Assembly (NCBI GenBank): GCA_030622955.1
Contig: JAUXFM010000005.1
Span: forward strand, 1-52,960
Direction of reading: 5' to 3'
Origin: Lentisphaerales bacterium
GTDB lineage: Bacteria > Verrucomicrobiota > Kiritimatiellia > JAUXFM01
DNA length: 52,960 nucleotides
This document shows positions 7,727 through 18,182 of the stretch, one piece after another. The notes under the pieces were generated by a model. That model was not told the origin of the DNA. It did not search any database and saw only the letters and a program-made list of their open reading frames with translations. A program made the position numbers and the translations under genes. The stretch's first letter is position 1, and every line of letters begins with the position of its first letter.

Positions 7727-9196
7727 CTAGTAAGCGCCCTTTGCGAAGAGAACGACCAGAACGGTGCGGAGCATCATCTTGATGTCCAGCATGATCGTCT
7801 GGTTGCGTAGGTAGTAGACGTCAAGGATGCACATATTGTGAAAATCAATGTCGCTGCGGCCTGAAACTTGCCAGAGACAGGTCAGGCCTGGTAGCCCGCC
7901 ATGCCTCGTGTAATGCCAGTCCTCATAGTAATTCTCGTAATCTCGTCGTGGCAAGGGGCGGGGGCCAACGATTGTCATCTCGCCCTTGATGACGTTGATC
8001 AGCTGTGGCAGCTCATCAAGGCTGAATCGACGCAAGAACCTGCCTATAGGCGTTACACGAGGATCCTTGCGGATCTTGAAGAGCCCCGTCCCTGATTCAT
8101 TGAACTCTTCCACCTGCGCCTGTGTTTCATCTGCACGGTGATGCATGGTTCGGAATTTCAGCATCTTGAACGGCTGGCGGTTGATGCCGATCCGCTCTTG
8201 GATAAATAGAACCGAACCATGGCTGGTGATGCGAATCAGCAGCGCGATCAGAAGCAGGAACGGGGCAGCGATTATCAGCAGCAGCGCAGCCAGCATTGTC
8301 GACCATGCCCGCTTGAATAACAGATACAGCCGGGAATTCGATGATGCAGAGAAGTGGACAAGCGGGATGCCGCGTATCATGTCGGTCGGGATCCGGGCAT
8401 GTTTGGTCAGGACATCAATTTTATTTGACAGGATCTTGGTTGCGACCTGATTCTCGTCACAGAACTTCAGGATTTGCATGAGCTGGGAAACAGAAAGTTG
8501 TTTATCGGCGCAGATCACCATGGAGGCATCCTGTTGCTTCATGCAGGTTGCCAGCCTTCGGAGCAGGTCCTCTATGGGTTCACCCGCTTTTACCTCCACC
8601 CTGTCAACGATGAGGAGTCCATGCGGCCTTACCATCGAAATGAGATCCTCAATCAACGATGCTTCCTTGTCATGCGTGCCGATCAGGATTGTCGAACAGC
8701 GCTCAAGGCTGAATCTGGTCCTCAGGAGATGAAGGGCTTTGTGGACGAAGTGACGTAACGCCAGGCAGTAAACGATGTTCAAGAAGAGCATTGTTCCGAA
8801 CAAGCTGCGCGGATGGAAATGGTTCCGCGTCAGATACCAGTACCCATAGTAGATAAATAGTGCGTAGATATTTACTTTGACGATGTTCCATGCCTCGAAA
8901 TGCTTCTGGATGAAACGTCGACCGACATAGAGGCCGAAGAAGCTATAGAGGAAGCATATGCTCATGGAGAGGAAGAAGATAATGCGAAGTGCACTGACCA
9001 GATAGAACTGTTCAAAATCGCAATTGGCGGCAAATTGCGATTTGACGTTCAGAATTGCGTTTATTGAATCATAAACTCTGTCGCCGAAGTGGCTGTGGAA
9101 GCGTATTAGCAGCGTGGTGTAATATGCTGCCGCAATGGCGGCTATGTCGGAGACAAGGCAGGGGATCCAGAGCCGGCTTATGAATTTCTTTGCCAT
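7727..9196 (-). CDS. Undecaprenyl-phosphate sugar phosphotransferase (WbaP/EpsL type)
   Basis: Initiating enzyme for polysaccharide repeat units: it transfers a sugar-1-phosphate from a nucleotide sugar to undecaprenyl phosphate. Four or five N-terminal membrane segments are followed by a degenerate nucleotide-binding-like domain (about 165-270). A re-entrant helix comes next and then the bacterial sugar-transferase domain, with FIQERIGINRQPFKMLKFRTM, LRRFSLDELPQLINV and IVGPRPLPRRDY. The length of 489 fits polyprenyl glycosylphosphotransferases. The gene starts 131 bp from the divergent DUF1638 gene. The sugar (glucose, galactose or other) cannot be assigned. Confidence 0.92.
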   Translation of the reverse strand: MAKKFISRLWIPCLVSDIAAIAAAYYTTLLIRFHSHFGDRVYDSINAILNVKSQFAANCDFEQFYLVSALRIIFFLSMSICFLYSFFGLYVGRRFIQKHFEAWNIVKVNIYALFIYYGYWYLTRNHFHPRSLFGTMLFLNIVYCLALRHFVHKALHLLRTRFSLERCSTILIGTHDKEASLIEDLISMVRPHGLLIVDRVEVKAGEPIEDLLRRLATCMKQQDASMVICADKQLSVSQLMQILKFCDENQVATKILSNKIDVLTKHARIPTDMIRGIPLVHFSASSNSRLYLLFKRAWSTMLAALLLIIAAPFLLLIALLIRITSHGSVLFIQERIGINRQPFKMLKFRTMHHRADETQAQVEEFNESGTGLFKIRKDPRVTPIGRFLRRFSLDELPQLINVIKGEMTIVGPRPLPRRDYENYYEDWHYTRHGGLPGLTCLWQVSGRSDIDFHNMCILDVYYLRNQTIMLDIKMMLRTVLVVLFAKGAY

Positions 9197-9327
9197 ATAC
9201 TCGAATTATACGCTTCCGTCCTGCGAGGACAAGGACAGATCATGCCGGTAGATCCATCATTTGTTGCGTTCGGCCGGGCCTGCAGATATAGTTGCCTGAG
9301 CAGGAAATCCAGTAACAGCGGGGAAGA

Positions 9328-10077
9328 ATGACGGAACAGAAGAGATTCATGCTTATAGCATGTGCAGTGCTTTATCGTGAATGCTATTACTGTGCAGCAC
9401 AGTGCAGGAACATCGTGGATATCCAGTTGTGCGAAAAGAGCCTGCACGATATTGGCGCCGAGAAGATGTCTGCACGATTGCAGGTTGAGATCGATAAGGT
9501 TCCATCTGGTCAGTACGACGCAATCCTGCTGGCATACGGGCTTTGCAATAACGGAACCATGGGATTGCGAGCTGATATTCCCATTGTGCTGCCGCGTGCA
9601 CACGACTGTATCACGCTGCTGATGGGGTCGAAGGAGAAATACCGGAACTACTTCGATCAGAATCCCGGCACCTACTTTCAGTCTAGTGGTTGGCTCGAAC
9701 GAGAAGAATCCTGTATGGAAAACCCCGAAAGTACTGTTTCAAGGATGGGGATCAGCACCTACGATGAATATGTGCGGCAATACGGGGAAGAGAATGCAAA
9801 ATTCATCATGGAAACCATGGGCGGCGGCCTCGAGAATTACACAAAGATGGCCTTCATTGATACGGGAGTAGGGGACAGTGAGAGCTACAGGCATGTTGTG
9901 CCGAAGCTGGCTGCCGAGAAAAGCTGGGCCTACGAGGAGATAAAGGGCAGTACGAACCTGCTCATAAAATTGCTTGAAGGTGACTGGGATGAAGCAGATT
10001 TCCTCGTAATCCCTGCAGGTGAGAACGCCGAGCCAAGCCACGATGATGGTATTGTTCGTATAAAGCCCGGCGGATGA
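9328..10077 (+). CDS. DUF1638 family protein
   Basis: 249-residue cytoplasmic protein with the DUF1638 features: an N-terminal ACAVLYRECYYCAAQC, then ILLAYGLCNNGTMGL, the block LPRAHDCITLLMGS and PGTYFQSSGWL. Several conserved Cys and His residues suggest a metal or cofactor site. Family members are often found beside corrinoid-dependent methyltransferases, but no such gene is nearby here. The reaction is unknown. It is transcribed divergently from the sugar transferase; its C-terminus (EADFLVIPAGE) looks complete. An open frame continuing beyond 10096 in another register lies mostly antisense to the next gene. Confidence 0.8.
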   Translation: MTEQKRFMLIACAVLYRECYYCAAQCRNIVDIQLCEKSLHDIGAEKMSARLQVEIDKVPSGQYDAILLAYGLCNNGTMGLRADIPIVLPRAHDCITLLMGSKEKYRNYFDQNPGTYFQSSGWLEREESCMENPESTVSRMGISTYDEYVRQYGEENAKFIMETMGGGLENYTKMAFIDTGVGDSESYRHVVPKLAAEKSWAYEEIKGSTNLLIKLLEGDWDEADFLVIPAGENAEPSHDDGIVRIKPGG

Positions 10078-10155
10078 CATCCTGACTCAATAGTCTTGGT
10101 GATCCCCAACTATGACAACCCCGACCTTGTGTCTATGCGGCCATCTCTCGCAGGA

Positions 10156-11037
10156 TCAACCTTTACGGCCGAAGAATTCAAAGACATCGTAAACGTCTGC
10201 CTTCTCGAGCGAGTCTTCCCTGATATCTGCATGATCGACTCCTGCAGGGCCTACGCCGACAGAACCCATCTTTCCTGCAATGGCCGCATCAACACCGGCC
10301 GGCGCATCCTCGAAGACCAGGCAGTCAGAAGGAGCGGCATTTACCCGCTTCGCAGCCATCAGGAAGACGGCTGGGTCAGGCTTTGCAATCGAGGTGTCAG
10401 TGCCGTCGGCAATGGCATCGAAATAGCCGTCTATCATTCCGATATTCCGAAGTATGGTCTTTGCATTCCTGCTGGCGGAAGCGAGCGCAATCTTCAAGCC
10501 TGCCCGCCTCAGCTTCTTTAGGAATTCTCTAGCGCCGGGGAGTAGCAGCGACATTCCGGCAGTGGCGATCATGCCTTTATAGATCTCGTTCTTCTCGGTC
10601 ATGCATTTCTCTATGTCTTCTTCGGACAGCTCAACCTGTCCATCGGCCATGATCTCGAGAGAACGTCTCCGTGAGACACCGCGGAGCAGGTGGTTCTTCT
10701 CCTCGTCGAATTCTATGCCGAGCTTGTCGGCGATGGCCTTCCATGCCCGATAGTGGCATGGTGCGCTGTCGGCCACAACGCCATCAAGATCGAAGATGCA
10801 TGCGCGTGGTCTGAGTTCAATGCGGTGAGTTCCGGCTTCGGCAGGGATGCTGAAGAGGACGCCGCCCATAACTATCTCGATCGGTTCACCAGCAACTACT
10901 TCAACAGACGCGCTGCTATCTTCGATGCGGAAGGTGCATTGTCGACCTTTGTAGGTAATCTCATTGCCCGCACTGTCCCTGTCGGGGTTGAAGAGAAGTG
11001 CACGTTCGTCTCCGGAAAGAGCTTCTTCTTTACTCAT
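10156..11037 (-). CDS. pgmB: Beta-phosphoglucomutase with an N-terminal GH65 C-domain remnant
   Basis: HAD-superfamily enzyme converting beta-glucose-1-phosphate to glucose-6-phosphate. The catalytic block is IFDLDGVVADSAPCHYRAW with Asp83 (nucleophile) and Asp85, followed by a helical cap, LASASRN (motif II) and VFEDAPAGVDAA (motif IV). Unusually about 75 residues precede the HAD domain. Their ITYKGRQCTFRIED and VEVVAGEPIEIVMGG match the C-terminal beta-domain of GH65 phosphorylases, including the GH65 gene at 37645-39927 (FYKGRRCEFSIRKD, STGEPIELVING). This looks like the leftover of a GH65-PGM fusion. Start ATG 11037 has AAAGGA 11 bases upstream. Functional link: the phosphorylase yields beta-Glc-1-P, the substrate of this enzyme. 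Confidence 0.88.
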   Translation of the reverse strand: MSKEEALSGDERALLFNPDRDSAGNEITYKGRQCTFRIEDSSASVEVVAGEPIEIVMGGVLFSIPAEAGTHRIELRPRACIFDLDGVVADSAPCHYRAWKAIADKLGIEFDEEKNHLLRGVSRRRSLEIMADGQVELSEEDIEKCMTEKNEIYKGMIATAGMSLLLPGAREFLKKLRRAGLKIALASASRNAKTILRNIGMIDGYFDAIADGTDTSIAKPDPAVFLMAAKRVNAAPSDCLVFEDAPAGVDAAIAGKMGSVGVGPAGVDHADIREDSLEKADVYDVFEFFGRKG

Positions 11038-11220
11038 TGTTGCCTGGTTCCTTTCGGTCTGATCAATTGGCGGGACAGTCTATAGCAGGTAATGCGGGCG
11101 GACAATAATAATAGGGTTGCCAAGCTGATCTTTACGCGTTGACTTGGAGTGGACTGCCGAGTAGATTAACTTCCTGTTTCTGGCAGTAATGGCCGCAAAA
11201 CACAAGCGAGGAGAGCGGAA

Positions 11221-11901
11221 ATGGCAGGTAACTTGGTAGAAAAGATCGACGGCCCGGTGAAGGTTCAGCATGTGTTGGCGAGTGTCTCTGATAAGACGGG
11301 GCTTGAACAGCTTGTGCCGGCATTGGTAAAGGCAAATCCGGAAGTCATGATCTATTCAACGGGCGGCACACACAAGAAAATAGCCGAGATCCTTGGTGAT
11401 CAAGCTGAGAAGAATCTTATGACCGTTTCCGAGTACACCGGCCAGCCGGAAATGCAGGGCGGCCTGGTCAAGACACTCGATTTCAAGATCTATCTCGGGC
11501 TCTTGAGCGAGACCTATAACCAGGCACATGTGGATGACATCAAGCGCGTAAGCGGTGTAAATATCGATATGGTTGTTGCGAACCTTTATCCATTCAAAGA
11601 GACGATCGCCAAGCCGGGCGCCACGATCGAAATGGCCCGAGCCAACATCGACATAGGCGGCCCATGTATGGTGCGCGCTTCGGCCAAGAACTACCTGCGT
11701 GTTGCATCGGTCACCGATCCATCGGATTATGGCTCGATAGTAGAGGAACTCGAGCGCACAGGCGGGAACCTGTCTCTCGAAACACGGTTCAAGCTCGCGG
11801 TCAAGGCGTTTACGCATACCGCAGAGTATGACGCGGCAATTTCCGGCTACCTTAGTCAGAGATCTGACGGCGATGTCAAGGGGTGCTACGAGATCGTGTA
11901 A
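11221..11901 (+). CDS. Stand-alone IMP cyclohydrolase (PurH N-terminal domain only)
   Basis: Catalyses ring closure of FAICAR to IMP, the last step of purine synthesis. The 226 residues cover only the MGS-like IMPCH half of bifunctional PurH (normally about 520 residues): VLASVSDKTGLE, MIYSTGGTHKKIAE, the GRVKTL-like region GGLVKTLDFKIYLGLL and NIDIGGPCMVRASAKN. It ends cleanly in a stop, with no AICAR transformylase domain downstream, so that activity must be encoded elsewhere. A GAGGAG site precedes ATG 11221. It lies upstream of queD and could be co-transcribed with the queuosine genes, an 86-bp gap separating them. Confidence 0.85.
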   Translation: MAGNLVEKIDGPVKVQHVLASVSDKTGLEQLVPALVKANPEVMIYSTGGTHKKIAEILGDQAEKNLMTVSEYTGQPEMQGGLVKTLDFKIYLGLLSETYNQAHVDDIKRVSGVNIDMVVANLYPFKETIAKPGATIEMARANIDIGGPCMVRASAKNYLRVASVTDPSDYGSIVEELERTGGNLSLETRFKLAVKAFTHTAEYDAAISGYLSQRSDGDVKGCYEIV

Positions 11902-11951
11902 CCATTTCGAATCCGGGGCACTTCGCACTCGTGGCTACGAAGGACACGTTT

Positions 11952-11986
11952 TGGAGCTGGGATTCAGGATTGGAGATCGGATGAGG
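11952..11986 (+). repeat. Degenerate heptamer repeat before queD (5 units)
   Basis: The spacer reads in 7-base steps: tggagct, gggattc, aggattg, gagatcg, gatgagg. The last unit provides the GAGG ribosome binding site just before the ATG at 11988. Similar 7-base periodicity occurs at three other spacers in the window. Confidence 0.5.
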
Positions 11987-11987
11987 T

Positions 11988-12371
11988 ATGTTTGAGCTTT
12001 CTGTAAAGACTCATTTCTCGGCAGCCCACAGGCTTGTCGGACATGAAGGAGACTGCGCCGATCTGCATGGTCACAACTGGGATGTTGAGATCTTTATTCG
12101 CGGCGAGAACCTGAACGACATCGGGATCCTCATGGATTTTCGTGAGGTGAAGGATGCTGTGAAATCTGCGCTTTCTGAGATCGACCACAAGGATCTGAAC
12201 AAGCTGCCTGCGTTCGGCAGTAATAATCCGACATCGGAAAACATTGCGCGCTTTCTTTATGAGCGCCTGTCCGGTGCGGTGAACTGCGATACCTGTGCAA
12301 TTCACAAAGTGACCGTCTATGAAACGCCCGGAAGCGGAATGAGTTATTGGGAAGAAAAGCCTGTAGTCTGA
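11988..12371 (+). CDS. queD: 6-carboxy-5,6,7,8-tetrahydropterin synthase
   Basis: Second step of preQ0/queuosine synthesis: converts 7,8-dihydroneopterin triphosphate to 6-carboxytetrahydropterin. The 127-residue length is normal. Zinc-binding histidines are in HFSAAHRL and LHGHNW, and the catalytic Cys is in GDCADLHGH. NPTSENIARFLYERL and VTVYETPG complete the family pattern. Start ATG 11988 follows GAGG immediately. It begins the order queD-queE-queC, all on the same strand with 19-88 bp gaps. No GTP cyclohydrolase I, queF or tgt gene is in the window, so the rest of the pathway must lie elsewhere. Confidence 0.95.
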   Translation: MFELSVKTHFSAAHRLVGHEGDCADLHGHNWDVEIFIRGENLNDIGILMDFREVKDAVKSALSEIDHKDLNKLPAFGSNNPTSENIARFLYERLSGAVNCDTCAIHKVTVYETPGSGMSYWEEKPVV

Positions 12372-12389
12372 AGACTGTAGGCTGTAGGA
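12362..12389 (+). repeat. Degenerate heptamer repeat between queD and queE (4 units)
   Basis: Units tgtagtc, tgaagac, tgtaggc, tgtagga follow each other exactly. The first two overlap the queD stop codon and the last supplies the AGGA in front of queE's ATG at 12391, so this repeat forms the whole junction between the genes. Confidence 0.55.
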
Positions 12390-12390
12390 A

Positions 12391-13044
12391 ATGGCACGCG
12401 ACACTCAAAACTCTGTACTCGAAATCTGCGAGACGTTTACATCTATACAGGGCGAGTCCACCCATGCGGGGTTAAGTTGTTTCTTTATTCGGCTGGCTGG
12501 CTGCAATCTGCGGTGCAGCTATTGTGACACAACTTATGCCTATGAAGGTGGCAAGCCGATGCAGATAGATGAGCTCATTGAAATTGCCGTTGCCGGCAAT
12601 GCACAGATCATTGAGATTACCGGCGGCGAACCCCTCATGCAGGCGGGATTCAGGACATTGGCCGAGGAATTACGCGACAGGACGGCCAGACCAGTGCTCG
12701 TTGAGACCAATGGAAGCATGGACATAAGCGTTATACCTGAGGGCGTTATTGCCGTGATGGATATCAAGTGCCCGGGCAGCGGAGTGGCTGATGCCATGGA
12801 TATGACCAATATTGGTCGGCTCAGATCGCAAGATGAAGTGAAATTCGTGATCTCTGATCATGACGATTACAAATGGGCTGCAGGCCTGGTCCGGGATGAG
12901 GACCTGGCATCAAAGTGTAATGCCGTTCTGTTCAGCCCGCTCTTCGGAGAACTCGAAGGAGCGGAGCTTGGCCGCTGGATCGTTGAGGATGGCTTGCCCG
13001 CCCGCTTGCAGGCGCAGCTTCATAAGATCATGAGGATTCGCTGA
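12391..13044 (+). CDS. queE: 7-carboxy-7-deazaguanine synthase
   Basis: Radical SAM enzyme that contracts 6-carboxytetrahydropterin to 7-carboxy-7-deazaguanine, third step toward preQ0. The cluster motif CNLRCSYC (C-x3-C-x2-C) is near residue 31, preceded by SIQGESTHAG and followed by EITGGEPLMQ and VLVETNGS. The 217-residue length is normal for QueE. The ATG at 12391 follows AGGA contributed by the preceding heptamer repeat. It lies between queD and queC and works between them in the pathway. Confidence 0.95.
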   Translation: MARDTQNSVLEICETFTSIQGESTHAGLSCFFIRLAGCNLRCSYCDTTYAYEGGKPMQIDELIEIAVAGNAQIIEITGGEPLMQAGFRTLAEELRDRTARPVLVETNGSMDISVIPEGVIAVMDIKCPGSGVADAMDMTNIGRLRSQDEVKFVISDHDDYKWAAGLVRDEDLASKCNAVLFSPLFGELEGAELGRWIVEDGLPARLQAQLHKIMRIR

Positions 13045-13132
13045 GGAATTGAACATCGAACTCTTGAAGTACCTGTCGAGCCGGATCCGTATGCGGAGCA
13101 TGACTAATTGATTGGGCGAAAGCGAGAAGACC

Positions 13133-13798
13133 ATGAATAAGACATCTGGAGCTGTGGTTTTGCTATCCGGTGGCGTGGATTCCACGACACTGCTTCACTT
13201 TGTGAAAAAGGAACTGGGTGTATCGCCTGTTCATGCCCTGTCGTTTCTCTATGGCCAGAAACATGTGAAAGAGCTCGATATGGCTTGTGAGCAAGCAAAG
13301 CTCGCCGGTGCTGAAACGCATGAGGTGATCGATATCTCCTTTATGGCAGCTATCATAGGATCTGCGTCTGTGCTGACCCGGGAAGGTGGCGAGGTGCCGG
13401 ATCTTGATCAGATTGCTGAATCCGACCGAAGCCAACCGCCGACCTACGTGCCGAACCGCAATATGCTATTCCTTTCACTAGCAGCGTCTTATGCCGAATC
13501 CAGGGGTATTCCAGACCTGTTCTACGGTGCCCAGGCTCAGGATGAGTATGGCTACTGGGATTGCACAAACGATTTCCTTTCGGCGATTAATGCGGTTCTT
13601 GCTTTGAATCGCGATCTGCCGGTCATGGTCAAAGCCCCCTTTATTGCCATGAGGAAGGTTGATGTCTTGAAAAAAGGGTTGGAACTAGGTATTGATTACT
13701 CTCGTACTTGGACCTGCTATCGTGGCGATACTTCCCCGTGTGGTACTTGTCCGAGTTGTGTCGAGAGAAAGACGGCATTTGAAGAACTCGAAGAATAG
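13133..13798 (+). CDS. queC: 7-cyano-7-deazaguanine (preQ0) synthase
   Basis: ATP-dependent conversion of 7-carboxy-7-deazaguanine to preQ0. The PP-loop LLSGGVDSTT is at the N-terminus, YVPNRNMLFLSLAASYAE lies in the middle, and a zinc site CYRGDTSPCGTCPSCVER is at the C-terminus. The track starts at TTG 13112; ATG 13133 is preferred, with GAGAAG upstream and the conserved sequence starting 7 residues later. It ends the queDEC group. preQ0 feeds queuosine in tRNA; in some bacteria it also feeds DNA deazaguanine modification, but no dpd-type gene is seen here. Confidence 0.95.
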   Translation: MNKTSGAVVLLSGGVDSTTLLHFVKKELGVSPVHALSFLYGQKHVKELDMACEQAKLAGAETHEVIDISFMAAIIGSASVLTREGGEVPDLDQIAESDRSQPPTYVPNRNMLFLSLAASYAESRGIPDLFYGAQAQDEYGYWDCTNDFLSAINAVLALNRDLPVMVKAPFIAMRKVDVLKKGLELGIDYSRTWTCYRGDTSPCGTCPSCVERKTAFEELEE

Positions 13799-13891
13799 GG
13801 TAAAAGCTGAATTTTGGACCCGGAGCAACGTGATAGCCGATCTTCTGGATTACATTGGCTAAGTTGTGTTCTGGAATCAATGAATACACTA

Positions 13892-13920
13892 ATGGAGGGC
13901 GAGCGTCCCTGCGAGCCGCG
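13892..13920 (+). repeat. Dispersed GC-rich spacer repeat, copy 1
   Basis: Sequence tggagggcgagcgtccctgc followed by gagccgcg in the queC-aminotransferase spacer. A related copy at 17237-17262 (tggagggcgagactccgtcgagccg) lies before cdsA. The two share TGGAGGGCGAG, then TCC and CGAGCCG. It may be a small dispersed repeat family; its role is unknown. Confidence 0.4.
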
Positions 13921-13968
13921 TGTGCAGCGCTCGTTATGCTCTTGCTCTCGGACAATTGTCGGAGAATT

Positions 13969-15129
13969 ATGAAAGTGCCGTTGCTTGATCTTAAAGCGCA
14001 GTATGCGCCAATCAGAGACGATATCCGTGCAGCGATCGATGAGGTTTGCGATGCGCAGTACTTTATTCTAGGTGGCAAGGTCAGCGCCCTCGAAGAGAAA
14101 ATTGCCGCCTATTGCGGCACGAGTGGCGCAATTGGGGTCACATCCGGTAGCGATGCTCTGTTGATTGCATTGATGGCCATGGACGTGGGGCCCGGTGATG
14201 CGGTCATTACGACTCCTTACACGTTCTTCGCTACGGTGGGTTCCATAGTACGCCTGGGCGCCACGCCGGTATTCGCTGATATTGATCCGGTGTCATATAA
14301 CATCGATCCCGGATCGGTCCGTGCCCTCCTCGAAAATTGGCCAGCGCGGTTCAAGGAATCCAGACCCAAGGTCCTGTTGCCGGTACACCTTTACGGGCAA
14401 TGTGCGGACATGGCGCCGCTGCTGGATCTCGCATCTGAGCATGGGCTGAAGGTTGTAGAAGACGCTGCCCAGGCGATAGGCTCTGAGTATCCGCATGAGG
14501 GGTCGGCACGCAAGGCGGGTGCAATGGGGGACGTCGGATGCTTCAGCTTCTTCCCGTCAAAGAATCTTGGCGGATTCGGCGATGGCGGCATGGTGACAAC
14601 TAATGATCCTGCCCTCGAAGAGAAAATTAAGATGCTGCGTAATCATGGCTCCAGCCCGAAGTACTATCACGGTCTGGTTGGCGGGAATTTCAGGCTGGAT
14701 GCTATCCAGGCAGCAGTACTCGATGTCAAGTTGCAGCATCTTGAGACATGGCACGAGGCCAGGCGTAAGAATGCCAGGCGATACAACGAGGCTTTTGCGG
14801 GTTCGCCGATTGTCGCGCCACAAGCCGCCTATGAAGATGCGGGTGTGCGTAACTATCATATTTATAACCAGTACATCGTGCGTGTGCCGCAACGTGATGC
14901 AATGCGCGAGGGGCTGCTATCTCGTAACGTTGGTTGCGAGATATACTATCCGTTGCCACTCCATATGCAGGAGTGCTTTGAGACGCTCGGATATCAAAAA
15001 GGCGAATTCCCGGAAAGCGAGAAAGCTGCAGCTGAAACGTTGGCTCTGCCGATCTATCCTGAGTTGACAGATGAGATGCAGGATTATGTGGCCGACAGCC
15101 TGTGCGAACTGGTTGCAGCCGGGGTCTGA
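13969..15129 (+). CDS. DegT/DnrJ/EryC1/StrS-family PLP aminotransferase
   Basis: Fold-type I PLP enzyme of 386 residues that usually aminates keto-sugar nucleotides for surface glycans. Motifs: VPLLDLKAQYAPIRDDI at the start, GVTSGSDALLIALMA, LLPVHLYGQCADM, VVEDAAQAIGSEY, and the PLP lysine in FFPSKNLGGFGDGGM. The C-terminal CEIYYPLPLHMQECF block is typical of the WecE/ArnB-like group. The ORF track extends upstream to 13855, but ATG 13969 follows GGAG and the family's start is MKVPLLDLK. No sugar dehydratase is adjacent, so its substrate is not fixed by context. Confidence 0.9.
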   Translation: MKVPLLDLKAQYAPIRDDIRAAIDEVCDAQYFILGGKVSALEEKIAAYCGTSGAIGVTSGSDALLIALMAMDVGPGDAVITTPYTFFATVGSIVRLGATPVFADIDPVSYNIDPGSVRALLENWPARFKESRPKVLLPVHLYGQCADMAPLLDLASEHGLKVVEDAAQAIGSEYPHEGSARKAGAMGDVGCFSFFPSKNLGGFGDGGMVTTNDPALEEKIKMLRNHGSSPKYYHGLVGGNFRLDAIQAAVLDVKLQHLETWHEARRKNARRYNEAFAGSPIVAPQAAYEDAGVRNYHIYNQYIVRVPQRDAMREGLLSRNVGCEIYYPLPLHMQECFETLGYQKGEFPESEKAAAETLALPIYPELTDEMQDYVADSLCELVAAGV

Positions 15130-15149
15130 TGAGTGTTTTGGTCGGATAA

Positions 15150-17185
<2,036 letters not shown>

Positions 17186-17192
17186 GCCGCCA

Positions 17193-17220
17193 GTTATCGG
17201 TTGTTAGTTGTTGGTTATCG
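17193..17220 (+). repeat. Degenerate heptamer repeat between uppS and cdsA (4 units)
   Basis: Units gttatcg, gttgtta, gttgttg, gttatcg occur in exact succession, with the first and last identical. They lie 8 bp after the uppS stop, just before the GC-rich spacer repeat at 17237. Confidence 0.5.
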
Positions 17221-17236
17221 GGTCGCATGACCGCCC

Positions 17237-17262
17237 TGGAGGGCGAGACTCCGTCGAGCCGA
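17237..17262 (+). repeat. Dispersed GC-rich spacer repeat, copy 2
   Basis: Sequence tggagggcgagactccgtcg then agccg in the uppS-cdsA spacer, related to the copy at 13892-13920. Both copies sit in short gaps between same-strand housekeeping genes. Confidence 0.4.
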
Positions 17263-17306
17263 AGAAGAGAGCTGATCGATTGTGAAGGAAAGGAAGAATT
17301 GCACAG

Positions 17307-18182
17307 TTGCTTAAGAAACGAATAGTCAGTGGCATATTGCTAGGCTCGGCTGTTCCCCTGCTAGGCTTTTTTCTGCCTTCCGTCTGCATATGGATCGTGC
17401 TCGTTGCTGTATCCACCATTGCGATGTTCGAGTTCTATCGGATGGTCAACATGGCAGGAGTACCTGCATTCCGCATGGTGGGAGCGGGGGTGGGCGGCCT
17501 GATCATAACTGTTACGTTCTTTTCACTTGGACCCGAGGTAGAGCGAGTAAACGTTGCTTATCATTGGGAAAGCATGATTCTGTTTGTGGCGACGGCCGCC
17601 ATCCTGATCCGCCAGTTCCCGCAGAAGCACAACAAGAAACCGCTCTCAACAGTAGCCGGCACCCTGTTGGGCATTCTCTATATTCCGTTCTTACTGAATT
17701 TTGCGACGAAACTTTTGCTCGAATGGGACTCCACGCAGTTACTCAAGCCGGTCAGTGTGACTGGTGTTCTCCTGGTGTTTTACATGGTTACGGTTGTCAA
17801 GGCGTCGGATATCGGAGCGTTCTTTGTGGGGAAATTTCTGGGACGCCACAAGCTGTTTCCACGTCTTTCCCCCAAGAAGACATGGGAAGGACTGTTTGGC
17901 GGATTATTCCTTGGTGTGGCCGGCAGCCTGATATATTGGAAGATAGTCGACGGCAATTTCGGGGTAGTAACGATGACGCTGAAAGATGTGCTTTTCCTTG
18001 GTGTGTTTCTATCGCTGGTGGGTATGGTGGGTGACCTGGCGGAATCACTGATAAAGCGTGCGGCGAACGTTAAGGATTCAGGCGACTCGATCGGTGGGTT
18101 CGGCGGCCTGCTGGATGTGCTGGACAGTCTGCTGTTCGCTGCGCCAGCTTTCTATTTCTACCTGAGGTTCTTTGCCGAATGA
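17307..18182 (+). CDS. cdsA: Phosphatidate cytidylyltransferase
   Basis: Makes CDP-diacylglycerol from phosphatidate and CTP for phospholipid synthesis. 291 residues with about eight membrane segments. The late conserved region reads SPKKTWEGLFGG and then SLIKRAANVKDSGDSIGGFG followed by GLLDVLDS. In the usual signature this last part is P-G-H-G-G-x-x-D-R-x-D, so His and Arg positions are replaced here by Phe and Val. The start is TTG 17307 with AAGGAAG upstream; no ATG in frame fits better. It overlaps dxr by 4 bp (ATGA). Confidence 0.9.
   Translation: MLKKRIVSGILLGSAVPLLGFFLPSVCIWIVLVAVSTIAMFEFYRMVNMAGVPAFRMVGAGVGGLIITVTFFSLGPEVERVNVAYHWESMILFVATAAILIRQFPQKHNKKPLSTVAGTLLGILYIPFLLNFATKLLLEWDSTQLLKPVSVTGVLLVFYMVTVVKASDIGAFFVGKFLGRHKLFPRLSPKKTWEGLFGGLFLGVAGSLIYWKIVDGNFGVVTMTLKDVLFLGVFLSLVGMVGDLAESLIKRAANVKDSGDSIGGFGGLLDVLDSLLFAAPAFYFYLRFFAE

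Noticed and set aside
10096-10521. Plus-strand ORF after the DUF1638 gene
   Set aside because: Most of it is antisense to the well-supported beta-PGM gene; only a few residues before 10156 are free, and they match nothing.
11902-11987. preQ1 riboswitch before queD
   Set aside because: No preQ1 aptamer pattern (short C-rich hairpin followed by an A-rich tail) is present; the spacer is explained by the heptamer repeat.
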